This document shows, piece after piece, positions 40,484 to 50,442 of a stretch of 64,000 nt of DNA. Location: NCBI RefSeq assembly GCF_008107625.1, contig NZ_SDKK01000018.1:21885-85884 (forward strand). Direction: 5' to 3'. The first letter of the stretch is position 1. Every line of letters starts with the position of its first letter. The notes beneath the pieces are model-generated. The model was not told the origin of the DNA. It did no database searches and saw only the letters and a list, made by a program, of their open reading frames with translations. Origin of the DNA: Zoogloea oleivorans (GTDB lineage: Bacteria; Pseudomonadota; Gammaproteobacteria; Burkholderiales; Rhodocyclaceae). The position numbers were made by a program, and so were the translations under genes.

Positions 40484-40537
40484 GCGCGCGCCTGAATGAG
40501 GAATGGGGATATATCGGTCTGACCGGCGCGAATCATA

Positions 40538-41161
40538 TCACACGCCCCCCGCCCGCGCCGCGAGCGCCAGGTAGGTCTGATGCAGCGCAGCGACCTGTTC
40601 CTGCAAATCCTCGAGCGGGCCGCCATTGTCCACCACGTCATCGGCGGCAGCCAGGCGTACGGCCCGGCTGGCCTGGGCGGCCATGATCGCACGCACCTGG
40701 CTCTCCTCCAGCCCGCTGCGCTGCATGACCCGCGCCACCTGTATCTCCTCGGGGCAGTCGACGACGCACAAGCGCCGAACCCGCCCGCGGTAAGTACCCG
40801 ATTCGACCAGCAAAGGCACCACCAGCACCACGTAAGGCGCGGTGGCCACACGGCACTGACGATCGCTCTCGCTGCGAATCATCGGATGCAGGATGGCTTC
40901 GAGCCGTTTGCGCACCGCCGGATCTTCGAACGCCAAGGCACGCATGGCCGGCCGGTTGAGGGAACCATCCTCGGCCACCACACCGGCACCGAAGGCAGCA
41001 CGGATATCAGCCATCGCCGCGCCATCGGGGGCCGTGAGCATGTGGGCGATGCGGTCGGTATCCACCAGCGCAGCACCGAGTTCGCCAAACAGGTCAGCCG
41101 CCGCACTCTTGCCGCTGCCGATGCCGCCAGTCAGGCCGACGATGAAAGGCTGATCGCTCAT
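40538..41161 (-). CDS. coaE: Dephospho-CoA kinase
   Basis: Catalyses the last step of coenzyme A synthesis. P-loop [14 protein letters not shown] near the N-terminus, followed by the VDTDRIAH motif and the [14 protein letters not shown] lid region. 207 residues. The ATG at 41161 overlaps the SPOR gene stop by 4 bases; a GTG three codons earlier is less likely. Confidence 0.96.
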   Translation of the reverse strand: MSDQPFIVGLTGGIGSGKSAAADLFGELGAALVDTDRIAHMLTAPDGAAMADIRAAFGAGVVAEDGSLNRPAMRALAFEDPAVRKRLEAILHPMIRSESDRQCRVATAPYVVLVVPLLVESGTYRGRVRRLCVVDCPEEIQVARVMQRSGLEESQVRAIMAAQASRAVRLAAADDVVDNGGPLEDLQEQVAALHQTYLALAARAGGV

Positions 41162-41895
41162 GGGGCGCACCCGATACGGCTGACGCCGCGCAAACGCTCG
41201 GAAAGATCGCTGGCCAGGGTGGACAGGCTGTCGCTCGGGCCCTTTACTTCGAGCCGGACGGTGCCAGTGCCGCGGGTGGCAATCTGGGCGCTGCGCACTC
41301 CCTTGTCCTTGAGGGCCTCCAGGTGACGGGTGGCGGCCTGCTCATTCTTGTAAAGGCCAAGGGAAATCGCAAACTGGCTGGGACCGGGCTCCTGCATGAT
41401 GAAAAGGTCGTCGATACCGAGCCGGCGCAATTCGGCGGCTTTCTTGTCGGCGCCATCCCTGGAACCCTGAGATGGCACATGCACCCACCACGAAGAAGGC
41501 ACCTCACTACGACTTTCGGTCAGCTTGAAACCAGTGCCGGACTTGGCGATGCGAGCCGACAACTCACGAGCCTGGTCGGTGCTCAACCCGGCAAAAATCA
41601 CGCAAGCCTGGGGCGCCACCGCTTCGGGAGCCGGAGGCGGAAGCGGAGCCGGAACAGGCGGCTCGACTTTCTCTTCGACCACCGGCACATCGACCGGCAC
41701 CGGAGCAACGACAAGCGGCTTGGCCAGCGGCGGGCGGGCCTCTGCCATCAGACGAATCTTGTCCGGATTCAACTGGTTGGACAGCCGCTCGGGCTCGCCA
41801 TGGGACGGTCCGCCGCCAAGCCAACCCTTCCAGATGGCCAGAGCGAGCAGATTGGCGAAGAGCAGGACAATGACGACAACACGTAAAGGGGTCAT
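41158..41895 (-). CDS. SPOR-domain membrane protein
   Basis: A 245-residue bitopic protein: membrane helix (about 4-20), Pro/Val-rich periplasmic linker, and a C-terminal segment (about 95-240) with SPOR-like alternation. SPOR domains bind denuded peptidoglycan at the septum. The ATG at 41895 ([12 protein letters not shown]) is chosen because it places the helix at the N-terminus. It sits between coaX and coaE and overlaps coaE by 4 bases, so a division-linked protein is embedded in a CoA synthesis operon. Confidence 0.82.
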   Translation of the reverse strand: MTPLRVVVIVLLFANLLALAIWKGWLGGGPSHGEPERLSNQLNPDKIRLMAEARPPLAKPLVVAPVPVDVPVVEEKVEPPVPAPLPPPAPEAVAPQACVIFAGLSTDQARELSARIAKSGTGFKLTESRSEVPSSWWVHVPSQGSRDGADKKAAELRRLGIDDLFIMQEPGPSQFAISLGLYKNEQAATRHLEALKDKGVRSAQIATRGTGTVRLEVKGPSDSLSTLASDLSERLRGVSRIGCAP

Positions 41896-41969
41896 GGCCG
41901 CAAGACTAACTGATCCCGACCACGCCGAAAAGTCGCCCACCATTCCTGCGGCCCTGCTGCGCGCCCGGC

Positions 41970-42689
41970 TCAGGCCCCATCGAGCATGCGGGCAAGCCCT
42001 TCCAGCACCAGGTTATCCACCACCCGAACGGGGCATTCGAGCCGCGGCGCAAGGGCCGCGGCCGCCCCGCCGTTGAGCAGGCAGACACTGCCCTCCTCGG
42101 CCGCAACGAGCCGGAACATGCGCTCGATAGCCCCCACCTGGGCGTGCAGGCAGCCGGTCACAATGGCGTCGGCGGTGCTCTGCGGGGTGGCTTCGAAACG
42201 CCCGTCGGAAAAAGGCAACTGGGCCGTATCGCGGGCCAGGGAGATGCGCATCAGGTCCAGCCCGGGCAGGATCACTCCGCCCTGGAAAACGCCGCTTCCA
42301 TCGAGGACGTCGGCAGTCGTCGCGGTTCCCGAAGTAACAACCAGCGCCGCGCCTCGATGGAGTGCCCGGGCGCCAACCAGGGCAGCCCAGCGATCCGCGC
42401 CGAGGCGGCCAGGCTCGCGGTAACTGTTGCGCACGCCGAAGCCCTGCGCCAGCGACTGGATCCACTCCGCCACCAAGCCCCGCGCAGCCAGCAGGACACC
42501 CAGCCGACCCGCCACCGCCGCACCAGCGACGTTGGCGCCCAGCATGCGGCGAATCGGGCCGAGCCCGGCCAGCACACCTTCGAAACCATCGAGTGCGGTG
42601 AGCAGCACGGCGCCCTGCCCATGCCAGCCGGACTCGTCGTGCAGCCCCCATTTGAGACGCGTGTTGCCCACATCGAGGAGCAGATCCAT
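41970..42689 (-). CDS. coaX: Type III pantothenate kinase
   Basis: The first step of CoA synthesis, by the ASKHA-fold CoaX rather than the P-loop CoaA. N-terminal phosphate motif LLLDVGNTRLKWG, then LGADRWAALVGA and SGTATTADVL. 239 residues. The ATG overlaps the birA stop by one base (TGATG). BirA-CoaX is a frequent gene pair. Confidence 0.95.
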   Translation of the reverse strand: MDLLLDVGNTRLKWGLHDESGWHGQGAVLLTALDGFEGVLAGLGPIRRMLGANVAGAAVAGRLGVLLAARGLVAEWIQSLAQGFGVRNSYREPGRLGADRWAALVGARALHRGAALVVTSGTATTADVLDGSGVFQGGVILPGLDLMRISLARDTAQLPFSDGRFEATPQSTADAIVTGCLHAQVGAIERMFRLVAAEEGSVCLLNGGAAAALAPRLECPVRVVDNLVLEGLARMLDGA

Positions 42690-43492
42690 CAAGCCAGCCT
42701 CAGGGACACTTCGCCGGACAACACCCGGCGCAAACCGCCCTGAGTTTGCAGCAACAGGGCACCATCCTCATCCACGCCAGCACAGATTCCCGTCAGCTCC
42801 TCCGCCTCACCGACGATGCGCACCGGCAGGTCGGCAAAGGCGTTACGCTGCTGCCAGGCGCCGCGCAGGGCAGTGAAGCCCGCGGCAGCATACAAATCGA
42901 ACAGGCGGTAAAGCTGGGCCAGCACGCGGCCGAGCAACTGGTTCGACCCCGGCGGAACGGCCAGGCAGTGAGCCAGATCGGTCACACCGGTCGGGTATTC
43001 CACCCCGGCGTCCGGCGGCAGATGCAGGTTGATGCCAATGCCGACCACCGCAGCCGGCGTGCGCCCGCGGCCGGGAATCAGCTCGACCAGAATCCCGGCG
43101 AGCTTTTTCCCATGGATCAGCACATCGTTCGGCCACTTGAGCTGCACGCCTTCGACGCCCAGCTCTTCCAGCGCCCGCGCTACCGCCAACCCGGCGACCA
43201 GCGACAAGCCCGCCGGCACCGGCGCGCCCGGCGCAAAGCGCCACAGGGCCGAAAACGTCAGCCCGGCCCCTGGCCACGACTGCCAGACCCGCCCGCGCCG
43301 ACCGCGACCGGCCGTTTGCAGGTCGGTCGCCAGCACATGAATCAGCCCGTCGTCCGGCGGCGGATCGGCTAGCAGGCGGCTGTTGGTTGAGTCGCATTCC
43401 GGCAGCAGAACCAGAGAAAAGGAAGTCGCCAGCTCGCCCAGGGCAGCGGCCACCGCAGCCCCATCAAGCGCTTCGTAATTGGAACGGTCCAC
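42689..43492 (-). CDS. birA: Biotin--[acetyl-CoA-carboxylase] ligase (no DNA-binding domain)
   Basis: Attaches biotin to the carboxyl carrier protein. The biotinyl-AMP loop GRGRRGRVW and the KWPNDVLIHGKKLAGIL motif are clear, as is the C-terminal SH3-like domain (GALLLQTQGGLRRVLSGEVSLR). Only about 35 residues precede the catalytic domain, so the winged-helix repressor domain of E. coli BirA is absent and it should not regulate biotin genes directly. Confidence 0.95.
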   Translation of the reverse strand: MDRSNYEALDGAAVAAALGELATSFSLVLLPECDSTNSRLLADPPPDDGLIHVLATDLQTAGRGRRGRVWQSWPGAGLTFSALWRFAPGAPVPAGLSLVAGLAVARALEELGVEGVQLKWPNDVLIHGKKLAGILVELIPGRGRTPAAVVGIGINLHLPPDAGVEYPTGVTDLAHCLAVPPGSNQLLGRVLAQLYRLFDLYAAAGFTALRGAWQQRNAFADLPVRIVGEAEELTGICAGVDEDGALLLQTQGGLRRVLSGEVSLRLA

Positions 43493-43650
43493 GCATCAAT
43501 TCCCGGCAGATTGAAACAAGCCGGTAATTATGAAGGAAAAGGTGAGCATTGCTCCCCTTCCGCCAAAGAACCGAAGGGGTGGAGAAACCGTCGCGAGCGG
43601 CTCAGGGCCCCAATTGCTGGATTGCGCTGCGCAGCGGGTTATCTGCCCTT

Positions 43651-45054
43651 TCAGGCGTGATCGGGCTCTTCGAGGCCGAGCTCCTGGATCTTGCGGGTGA
43701 TGGTGTTGCGCCCGATACCCAGCAATTGCGCCGCCTCGATGCGTCGCCCACCGGTGGCGGCGAGTGCGCGCCGGATGAGGATGCGTTCGAAGTCGCGACT
43801 CAGCCGGTCAAAGACCTCACCCGGGTGCTGGGTGATCGCCCGGTCGGCTTCCGCCATCAGTGCGTCGCCCCAGTTGGCGGGCTGCTCGCGGGTCGGCTGA
43901 TCCTTCAGTTCCGGCGGCAGGTCGGCCACCTCGACAGTCTGCCCCGGCGCCATCACGGTGAGCCAGTGGCACAAGTTTTCGAGCTGGCGCACGTTGCCCG
44001 GGAAGTCGAGACTCTGCAAGTATTTCAAGGTGCCTTCCGACAGACGCTTGGCCTCCACGCCAAGCTCCTGCGCAGACAGCGCAATAAAGTGCTTGGCCAG
44101 CGGCGGAATATCCTCGCGACGCTCGCGCAGGGGCGGCAGGCGCAGGCGGATCACGTTGAGGCGGTGGAACAAGTCCTCGCGGAACAAGCCCTGACGAACC
44201 CGATCCTCCATGTTCTGGTGAGTCGCCGCGATAACCCGCACGTTGGCCTTGATCGGCTGATGTCCGCCAACCCGGTAGAAATTGCCGTCGGAGAGCACGC
44301 GCAGCAGGCGGGTTTGCAGCTCGGCCGGCATGTCGCCGATTTCATCGAGGAACAGCGTGCCGCCCTCAGCCTGCTCGAAGCGGCCACGGCGCATGGTTTG
44401 CGCGCCGGTGAAGGCGCCACGCTCATGCCCGAAAAGCTCGGACTCGAGCAGATCCCGCGGGATTGCCGCAGTGTTGATCGCAATGAAAGGCGAATCCCGA
44501 CGCGGACTGTGGCGATGCAGTGCGCGGGCCACGAGCTCCTTGCCTGAGCCGGACTCACCATTGATGAGCACCGTTGCATGGGACTGGGACAAACGGCCGA
44601 TGGCGCGGAAAACCTCCTGCATGGCCGCCGCCTGCCCGAGGATTTCGGGCACTGCGCTCAGCACTTCCTCGGTGCCGGCCTGGTGACCGCTCTCTTCGAT
44701 GGCCCGGCGCACCAACTCGACGGCCTGATCCACGTCGAAGGGCTTGGGCAGGTATTCGAAGGCTCCACCCTGAAAGGCCGCCACGGCGCTGTCGAGATCC
44801 GAGTAGGCCGTCATGATGATGACCGGCATGTGCGGAAAGCGCGCCTTGACCTTCGACAGCAGGGTCAGGCCGGACTCCCCGGGCATGCGGATATCGGAGA
44901 GCAGGACCCGCGGCGGCTGGGTGGTGGTCTCGAGCGCAGCCAGCACCTCGGCCGCCGTACCGAAACTCTTGTACGTAATCTCTTCCCGGGCCAGGGCTTT
45001 TTCGAGCACCCAGCGGATCGAGCGGTCGTCATCAACTATCCAGACTGCATTCAT
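43651..45054 (-). CDS. ntrC: Nitrogen regulation response regulator NtrC
   Basis: A sigma-54 activator for nitrogen-scavenging genes. Receiver domain with phospho-acceptor Asp54 (LLSDIRMPG), AAA+ domain with Walker A GESGSGKE and the sigma-54 contact GAFTGA, and a Fis-type HTH at the C-terminus (AAQLLGIGRNTITRKIQEL). 467 residues. The ATG at 45054 (MNAVWIVDDD) is the family start. It follows ntrB by 84 bases. A matching NtrC box lies upstream of glnA. Confidence 0.97.
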   Translation of the reverse strand: MNAVWIVDDDRSIRWVLEKALAREEITYKSFGTAAEVLAALETTTQPPRVLLSDIRMPGESGLTLLSKVKARFPHMPVIIMTAYSDLDSAVAAFQGGAFEYLPKPFDVDQAVELVRRAIEESGHQAGTEEVLSAVPEILGQAAAMQEVFRAIGRLSQSHATVLINGESGSGKELVARALHRHSPRRDSPFIAINTAAIPRDLLESELFGHERGAFTGAQTMRRGRFEQAEGGTLFLDEIGDMPAELQTRLLRVLSDGNFYRVGGHQPIKANVRVIAATHQNMEDRVRQGLFREDLFHRLNVIRLRLPPLRERREDIPPLAKHFIALSAQELGVEAKRLSEGTLKYLQSLDFPGNVRQLENLCHWLTVMAPGQTVEVADLPPELKDQPTREQPANWGDALMAEADRAITQHPGEVFDRLSRDFERILIRRALAATGGRRIEAAQLLGIGRNTITRKIQELGLEEPDHA

Positions 45055-45138
45055 GTCATTCACACGCACAAGAGTGAAACAGGGAAACGGCTTGCTCGAA
45101 TATCAACGCACCAAAACAGTGCGGCACATGTTGCCACA

Positions 45139-46212
45139 TCAGGAATCCACATCCCGGGAGATCGGCAGAAAAACGTTGAAGCAGGTTCGCCCGGGCCGGG
45201 AATCCACATCGATGGCACCCTGGTGCTGCTCAATGAAACTCTGCGCCAGCGACAGACCCAGACCGCTGCCATTCTCGCGACCGGACACCAGCGGATAGAA
45301 AATCTTGTCGCGAATATCCTCCGGCACGCCGGGGCCGTTATCGATGACTTGCAACTGCAATGCCAGCTTGAAGCGGCGCTTGGCCATGGTGACCTGACGC
45401 GCGGCACGCGTGCGCAGCACGATCTCGCCCTCGCCCTGCATGGCCTGCGCCGCGTTGCGGGCGATGTTGAGAATCGCCTGGATAAGCTGCTCCCGGTCAC
45501 CGGTGATGTACGGCAGGCTGGTGTCGTAATCGCGACGCACTTCAACAGACGGAAACTCGGCGAGGATCAGGCGACGCACCCGCTCCAGGACATCGTGGGG
45601 ATTAAGCTGGGATGGCTGCATCATCCGGTGCGACGTGAGCAGCCGGTTCATCAAGTCCTGCAGGCGATCCGCTTCGGCAATGATGACCTGGGTATATTCG
45701 CGCAACTGGGGATCGTCCAGCTCGCGCTCCAGAAGCTGCGCAGAGCCCCGGATTCCGCCCAGGGGATTCTTGATTTCGTGGGCCAGGTTGCGGATCAGCT
45801 CCCGGTTCGCCTGTTGTTGGTGCGCGAGTTGTTCTTCCCGTGCCACTTTCAGGTGCGCGTCCATCGGACGAAACTCCAGAAGGAGGCGCGCCTCGGTGCA
45901 CTCCACCGGCGTGACAATGCAATCCAGGTGCAACGCCTCCATTCCGGGGCGCACCACCGTGAGGTTGTGTCCGGTATAGCTCCAGTTGTCGCGCAGCACA
46001 TTATTGAGGGCACTGCCCAGCCCAGCGGGCTCACCGAGCAGGCGCCGCAGGGAATAGCCGACGATTTTCCGGCAACTGACCGCAAACAGGTTCTCTGCGC
46101 CCGGGTTGAGATAGCGGACGATCAACTCGTCGTCCACCAGAACCACCGCGGAAGAGAGCAGCTCAAGACCCGAGAAGGCGGAGGGAGTGATTTCAGGCTG
46201 GTCGTTTTGCAT
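45139..46212 (-). CDS. ntrB: Nitrogen regulation sensor kinase NtrB
   Basis: A soluble histidine kinase that phosphorylates NtrC under nitrogen limitation and is switched to phosphatase by PII. PAS domain (about 15-120), His145 in the H-box RNLAHEIKNPLGG, and ATP-binding domain with N-box NIARNAAQAM and G2 GSGLGLSL. 357 residues. The ATG at 46212 follows ggag; upstream in-frame residues are not conserved-looking. Confidence 0.96.
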   Translation of the reverse strand: MQNDQPEITPSAFSGLELLSSAVVLVDDELIVRYLNPGAENLFAVSCRKIVGYSLRRLLGEPAGLGSALNNVLRDNWSYTGHNLTVVRPGMEALHLDCIVTPVECTEARLLLEFRPMDAHLKVAREEQLAHQQQANRELIRNLAHEIKNPLGGIRGSAQLLERELDDPQLREYTQVIIAEADRLQDLMNRLLTSHRMMQPSQLNPHDVLERVRRLILAEFPSVEVRRDYDTSLPYITGDREQLIQAILNIARNAAQAMQGEGEIVLRTRAARQVTMAKRRFKLALQLQVIDNGPGVPEDIRDKIFYPLVSGRENGSGLGLSLAQSFIEQHQGAIDVDSRPGRTCFNVFLPISRDVDS

Positions 46213-46306
46213 ACAGAGAACTCCATGCAAGAAGCAGACCAAGTAGATGCGGGGCTTCCGGACCACCGGAACCCCGCGATCAGGCCGCCGCTACACCCGT
46301 TGCGAC

Positions 46307-46795
46307 CTAGCGCAGATTGCCGATTTCACGCTTCAGCGCCTCGATATTGCGCTCATGAAGATGCACTTTGTCTTTAAAAGGCTGAAGCCGATCAAGCACT
46401 TTCTGATAGTTGCGCTCGTCTCCGTAGCGCACCGCTTCCTGCTCGGTCAGTTGTTTCTGGGCACCATCCAGAGCACGCTGTTCGGTGGCCAGCTCTTCTT
46501 CGAGAATGCGTCGACGATCGGTGTCACGCGCCTTCTGGGTGCCCGAGTCCACCCTCGGAAAACCGACACTCGCGGACGATGCACCACTTGAGGGCGCCGA
46601 CGCGGCAGCCGGGCGGCCGCCTCCCGGCACGGAGGACACGGCCTGGTCACGGGCCAGCGTGCTACAGCCTTTGCCGGAAGGCTTGCTGTTGGTGTAAGTC
46701 ACGTGACCCGCTTCGTCGACGCACTTGAAGATGTCAGCCCTGACCAGCGGTGAGCACAGCAACGCAGCCAGCAACAGGGAAATTCGTAGAGTCAT
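46307..46795 (-). CDS. DUF4124-domain exported protein
   Basis: A 162-residue protein with a signal peptide (MTLRISLLLAALLCSPLVRA) and an N-terminal DUF4124 domain (IFKCVDEAGHVTYTNSKP), followed by a Ser/Ala linker and a charged coiled-coil helix (about 100-160). The function of DUF4124 is unknown; such proteins are common near glnA-ntrBC in betaproteobacteria. The start at 46795 is the one that gives a signal peptide. Confidence 0.85.
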   Translation of the reverse strand: MTLRISLLLAALLCSPLVRADIFKCVDEAGHVTYTNSKPSGKGCSTLARDQAVSSVPGGGRPAAASAPSSGASSASVGFPRVDSGTQKARDTDRRRILEEELATEQRALDGAQKQLTEQEAVRYGDERNYQKVLDRLQPFKDKVHLHERNIEALKREIGNLR

Positions 46796-46870
46796 TGTCG
46801 GCACGGGGTCATCAACCAAAGGCAGGGCGAAGTGTAGGGGCCGGATCAGACAAACACAAACACCCGACGG

Positions 46871-46902
46871 AAAAACAAAAGGACGGGCCTGAGCCCGTCC
46901 TT
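46871..46902 (-). terminator. Rho-independent terminator after glnA
   Basis: A 10-bp stem (aaggacgggc / gcccgtcctt) with loop ctga, followed on the minus strand by ttttgttttt. Confidence 0.93.
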
Positions 46903-46951
46903 GGGTAACGCACGAACCGGCCAGCAAGCTGACCGGCCCTGATCGGAACGA

Positions 46952-48361
46952 TCAGATGGCGTAGTACATCTCGAACTCGACCGGGTGCACTTCGATGCGC
47001 AGACGGTTTACATCGTCCTGCTTGAGGGCGATGAAGGAGTCGATGAAATCGTTGCTGAACACACCACCACGGGTCAGGAACTCACGATCCTTGTCGAGGG
47101 CAGCCAGGGCTTCCTCGAGGCTGGAGCAGACGGTCGGGATGAGTGCATCTTCTTCCGGCGGCAGGTCGTAGAGGTTCTTGTCGGCGGGATCGCCCGGGTG
47201 AATCTTGTTCTGGATGCCGTCGAGACCAGCCATCATCAGTGCAGCGAAGCACAGGTAGGGGTTGGCGCCCGGATCCGGGAAGCGGGTTTCAATCCGGCGA
47301 GCCTTTTCGCTATTCACGAACGGGATGCGAATGGAAGCGGAACGGTTCTTGGCGGAGTAAGCCAGCTTGACCGGTGCTTCGTAGTGCGGAACCAGACGCT
47401 TGTAGGAGTTGGTCAGCGGATTGGTGATGGCGTTCAGGGCCTTGGCGTGCTTGATGATGCCGCCGATGTAGAACAGGGCGGTTTCAGACAGGCCAGCGTA
47501 GCCGTTGCCGGCGAACAGGTTCTTGCCGTCTTTCCAGATCGACTGGTGCACGTGCATGCCGGAACCGTTGTCGCCAACGATGGGCTTCGGCATGAAAGTC
47601 GCGGTCTTGCCGTACTGGTGCGCAACGTTCTGGACGATGTACTTCAGGATCTGGGTCTGGTCGGCACGACGCACCAGGGTGTCGAACTTGGTGCCGATTT
47701 CGTTCTGACCGGCAGTCGCCACTTCGTGGTGATGCACTTCAACCGGCACGCCGCAGGCTTCGAGAGCCAGACACATGGCGGCACGCATGTCGTTGAAGGA
47801 ATCAACCGGGGGAACCGGGAAGTAGCCACCCTTCACAGCCGGACGGTAGCCGGTGTTGCCACCCTCGAACTTCTGGTCGGACGACCAGGCAGCTTCTTCG
47901 GAGAAGATCTTGTGGTAAGCGCCGGACATGCCGATCTTCCACTCGACGGAGTCGAAGATGAAAAATTCGGGTTCCGGGCCAAAGAAGGCGGTGTCGCCAA
48001 TGCCGGAGGACTTGAGGTAAGCCTCGGCGCGGTTGGCGATGGAGCGCGGATCACGGTCGTAACCCTTGCCATCGGCCGGGTCGATCACGTCACAGCTCAG
48101 GACCAGCGTGGTTTCGTCGAAGAACGGATCGATGTAGGCGGTATTGGGATCCGGCATCAGCAGCATGTCGGAAGCCTGGATACCCTTCCAGCCGGCGATC
48201 GAGGAACCGTCAAAGGCATGGCCGCTTTCGAACTTGTCTTCATCGAAAGCGCTGACCGGCACGCCAACGTGGTGCTCCTTGCCCTTGGTATCGGTAAAAC
48301 GGAAGTCGACGAACTTGACTTCGTTTTCCTGGACGATCTTCATGACGTCTTGCGGGGTCAT
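46952..48361 (-). CDS. glnA: Glutamine synthetase type I
   Basis: Makes glutamine from glutamate and ammonia. The length of 469 equals E. coli GlnA. The signature DGSSIAGW, the [18 protein letters not shown] active-site region, and the adenylylation site NLYDLPPEE (Tyr398) are all present, so activity is probably tuned by GlnE. The ATG at 48361 has aggag upstream. Control by NtrC is supported by a -24/-12 promoter and an NtrC box in the 400-base upstream region, which holds no other gene. Confidence 0.98.
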   Translation of the reverse strand: MTPQDVMKIVQENEVKFVDFRFTDTKGKEHHVGVPVSAFDEDKFESGHAFDGSSIAGWKGIQASDMLLMPDPNTAYIDPFFDETTLVLSCDVIDPADGKGYDRDPRSIANRAEAYLKSSGIGDTAFFGPEPEFFIFDSVEWKIGMSGAYHKIFSEEAAWSSDQKFEGGNTGYRPAVKGGYFPVPPVDSFNDMRAAMCLALEACGVPVEVHHHEVATAGQNEIGTKFDTLVRRADQTQILKYIVQNVAHQYGKTATFMPKPIVGDNGSGMHVHQSIWKDGKNLFAGNGYAGLSETALFYIGGIIKHAKALNAITNPLTNSYKRLVPHYEAPVKLAYSAKNRSASIRIPFVNSEKARRIETRFPDPGANPYLCFAALMMAGLDGIQNKIHPGDPADKNLYDLPPEEDALIPTVCSSLEEALAALDKDREFLTRGGVFSNDFIDSFIALKQDDVNRLRIEVHPVEFEMYYAI

Positions 48362-48442
48362 ATAAACTCACTCCTAACGGGTTGACGCTGCTGCGCAGTG
48401 GATAAATAAACGGTTACGACAATCAGTCTGCGGGACAAGCAA

Positions 48443-48457
48443 GCAGCAAACATGCCA
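48443..48457 (-). promoter_or_regulatory. Predicted sigma-54 promoter of glnA
   Basis: TGGCAT-GTTTG-CTGC on the minus strand, with GG and GC in exact register. Transcription would start near 48431 and leave a leader of about 70 bases. Confidence 0.75.
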
Positions 48458-48549
48458 GCGCGCAAAAGAAAACACCTCATTGTGCCACAAGGCTTATCGT
48501 CGGCGATTCGGAAATTTTACGCACCAAAAAAGAGCGGCCACACAAACAA

Positions 48550-48566
48550 GGCACTATTTTGGTGCA
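48550..48566. promoter_or_regulatory. NtrC binding site upstream of glnA
   Basis: GGCACTATTTTGGTGCA matches the NtrC consensus TGCACYA-N3-TGGTGCA at every defined base but the first. It lies about 120-135 bases before the predicted start, a normal enhancer distance. Half-sites GCACCA occur at 48521 and TGCACCA at 48605. Confidence 0.8.
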
Positions 48567-48700
48567 AGACAAGATAACAAGACGATTCGCGCCCAGTGCG
48601 CAGATGCACCAACACGCACCCTGACACGTCATCGAAGGCTTTTTCCCGCCTCGCAGAGTCAGCATGAGCAGCCGCAAAGATGCGTCTCAAAAGACATGAC

Positions 48701-48728
48701 TTGCGGCCCGGAGGGTCGGAGGTATACT
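48701..48728 (+). promoter_or_regulatory. Predicted promoter of the rhodanese-nadA unit
   Basis: TTGCGG, a 16-base spacer and TATACT, with ggagg at about 48750 before the ATG at 48761. Confidence 0.6.
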
Positions 48729-48760
48729 CGCTGACCCGCCATTCTAGCCGGAGGTACGCC

Positions 48761-49213
48761 ATGGGAAAATTAAGCGAAACCCTCGCCCTTGCACAAGAGC
48801 GCGCCCGGAGCATGAACCTGCCCTACGCTGGAGCCCTGACGCCGCGGGAAGCGTGGGACGTATTGCAGCTCGCCCCCGGCTCCAGGCTGGTGGATGTGCG
48901 CACCCGTGCCGAATGGGACTGGGTCGGTCGCGTCCCCGGCGCGATCGAAATCGAGTGGATGCTGTACCCCGGAAATGAACCGAATCCGCATTTCCTGGCC
49001 CAATTCAAGCGCCAGGTCGATCCGGAAGCGCTGGTGATGTTCCTGTGCCGCAGCGGTGCCCGCTCCAATGCCGGCGCAACCCTTGCGGCCAACTCGGGCT
49101 TCACCAATGCCTACAACATCCTGGAAGGCTTCGAAGGCGACAAGGACGCCAACGGGCACCGCAACAAGGTCGGAGGCTGGCGCCAGGCCGGACTTCCGTG
49201 GACCCAGGGCTGA
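48761..49213 (+). CDS. Rhodanese-domain protein
   Basis: A 150-residue single-domain sulphurtransferase-like protein. The active-site loop is CRSGARS (Cys about 105), and the fold is marked by LVDVRTRAEWDWVG. The ATG at 48761 follows ggagg. Rhodaneses carry persulphide sulphur; the partner is unknown. It is 19 bases ahead of nadA, an Fe-S enzyme, so a link to cluster assembly is conceivable but unproven. Confidence 0.88.
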   Translation: MGKLSETLALAQERARSMNLPYAGALTPREAWDVLQLAPGSRLVDVRTRAEWDWVGRVPGAIEIEWMLYPGNEPNPHFLAQFKRQVDPEALVMFLCRSGARSNAGATLAANSGFTNAYNILEGFEGDKDANGHRNKVGGWRQAGLPWTQG

Positions 49214-49232
49214 ACCACAGGACACCCCAGAG

Positions 49233-50333
49233 ATGCAAGCTGCCCCCATCAGTTTCGATCGTTTCAACACCCTCGCCGACGCAGATGCCCACGCGCGCAT
49301 CCGCGCCGCCCGCGCACGCCTCGGCGAGCGGGCCGTGCTGCTGTGCCACCATTACCAGCGCGCCGACGTTTATCAATACGCCGACATCACCGGCGACTCC
49401 CTCAAACTGTCGCGCCTCGCCGCCGATACCAGCGCCGAGTTCATTGTCTTCTGCGGCGTGCACTTCATGGCCGAAGTGGCGGACATCATGTCCAAGCCAC
49501 ACCAGCAGGCCATCCTGCCCGACCTGGCCGCCGGCTGTTCGATGGCCGACATGGCCAACCTGGCCAAGGTCGAGCGCTGCTGGCGCGAACTCACCGAAGT
49601 GCTCGAAACGCCGGATGCGCTGATCACCCCGGTCACCTACATCAACTCCGCGGCCGACCTCAAAGCCTTCTGCGGCGAGCACGGCGGCATCGTTTGCACC
49701 TCCACCAACGCCCCGACCATCCTCGACTGGGCCTTCGCCCAACGCGAGAAGGTGCTGTTCTTCCCCGACCAGCACCTGGGCCGCTGGACCGGTTTCAAGA
49801 AAGGCATTCCGCTGGACGAGATGGTCGTGTGGGACCCCGACCTCGAATACGGCGGCCTCAGCGTCGAGCAGATCAAACAGGCCAAAGTCATCCTGTGGAA
49901 GGGCCACTGCTCGGTGCACCAGATGTTCCAGCCGGCGCACATCATCAAGTTCCGTAACCAGTACCCGGACGGGCTGGTCGTGTCCCACCCGGAAAGTGCC
50001 CTCGAAGTGTGTCGCCAGTCTGACTACGTGGGCTCCACCGAGTACATCATCAACGTCATCAAGGCCTCTGCGCCGGGCACTCGCTGGCTGGTCGGCACCG
50101 AACTGAACCTGGTAAACCGCCTTGCCGAGGAAGTGAAGGCCGAGGGCAAGATCGTCCAGTTCATGTCGCCCACCGTGTGCATGTGCTCGACGATGCAGCG
50201 CATCGACCCGCAGCACCTGGCCTGGACCCTCGAGAACCTGGCCGACGGCAAGGTGGTCAATCGCATCACCGTACCCGAGCACGAAGCCGCGCTGGCCAAG
50301 GTCGCCCTCGAACGCATGCTCGCAGTTTCCTGA
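49233..50333 (+). CDS. nadA: Quinolinate synthase A
   Basis: Condenses iminoaspartate with dihydroxyacetone phosphate to quinolinate in NAD synthesis, using a [4Fe-4S] cluster. LCHHYQRADVYQYADITGDSL at the N-terminus and the cysteines in FCGVHFMAE, GHCSVHQMF and TVCMCSTMQ fit the NadA family. 366 residues. The ATG at 49233 is chosen as the family start; 59 in-frame residues upstream overlap the rhodanese gene. Confidence 0.96.
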   Translation: MQAAPISFDRFNTLADADAHARIRAARARLGERAVLLCHHYQRADVYQYADITGDSLKLSRLAADTSAEFIVFCGVHFMAEVADIMSKPHQQAILPDLAAGCSMADMANLAKVERCWRELTEVLETPDALITPVTYINSAADLKAFCGEHGGIVCTSTNAPTILDWAFAQREKVLFFPDQHLGRWTGFKKGIPLDEMVVWDPDLEYGGLSVEQIKQAKVILWKGHCSVHQMFQPAHIIKFRNQYPDGLVVSHPESALEVCRQSDYVGSTEYIINVIKASAPGTRWLVGTELNLVNRLAEEVKAEGKIVQFMSPTVCMCSTMQRIDPQHLAWTLENLADGKVVNRITVPEHEAALAKVALERMLAVS

Positions 50334-50356
50334 AGCCATTGCGCTTGCAGCTCAAG

Positions 50357-50380
50357 ACGGCGCCTGCGGGCGCCGTTTTT
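50357..50380 (+). terminator. Rho-independent terminator after nadA
   Basis: An 8-bp stem (acggcgcc / ggcgccgt) with loop tgcg followed by five T. Confidence 0.93.
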
Positions 50381-50442
50381 CATGGGCAATGCAACGTGCG
50401 CTGGTAATCCGATGGGCGCAGAATGAACAAAAAGGAGCCGTG

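Noticed and set aside
48470..48490. A second TGGCAC upstream of glnA
   Set aside because: No GC at the required -12 distance; the element at 48443-48457 fits much better.
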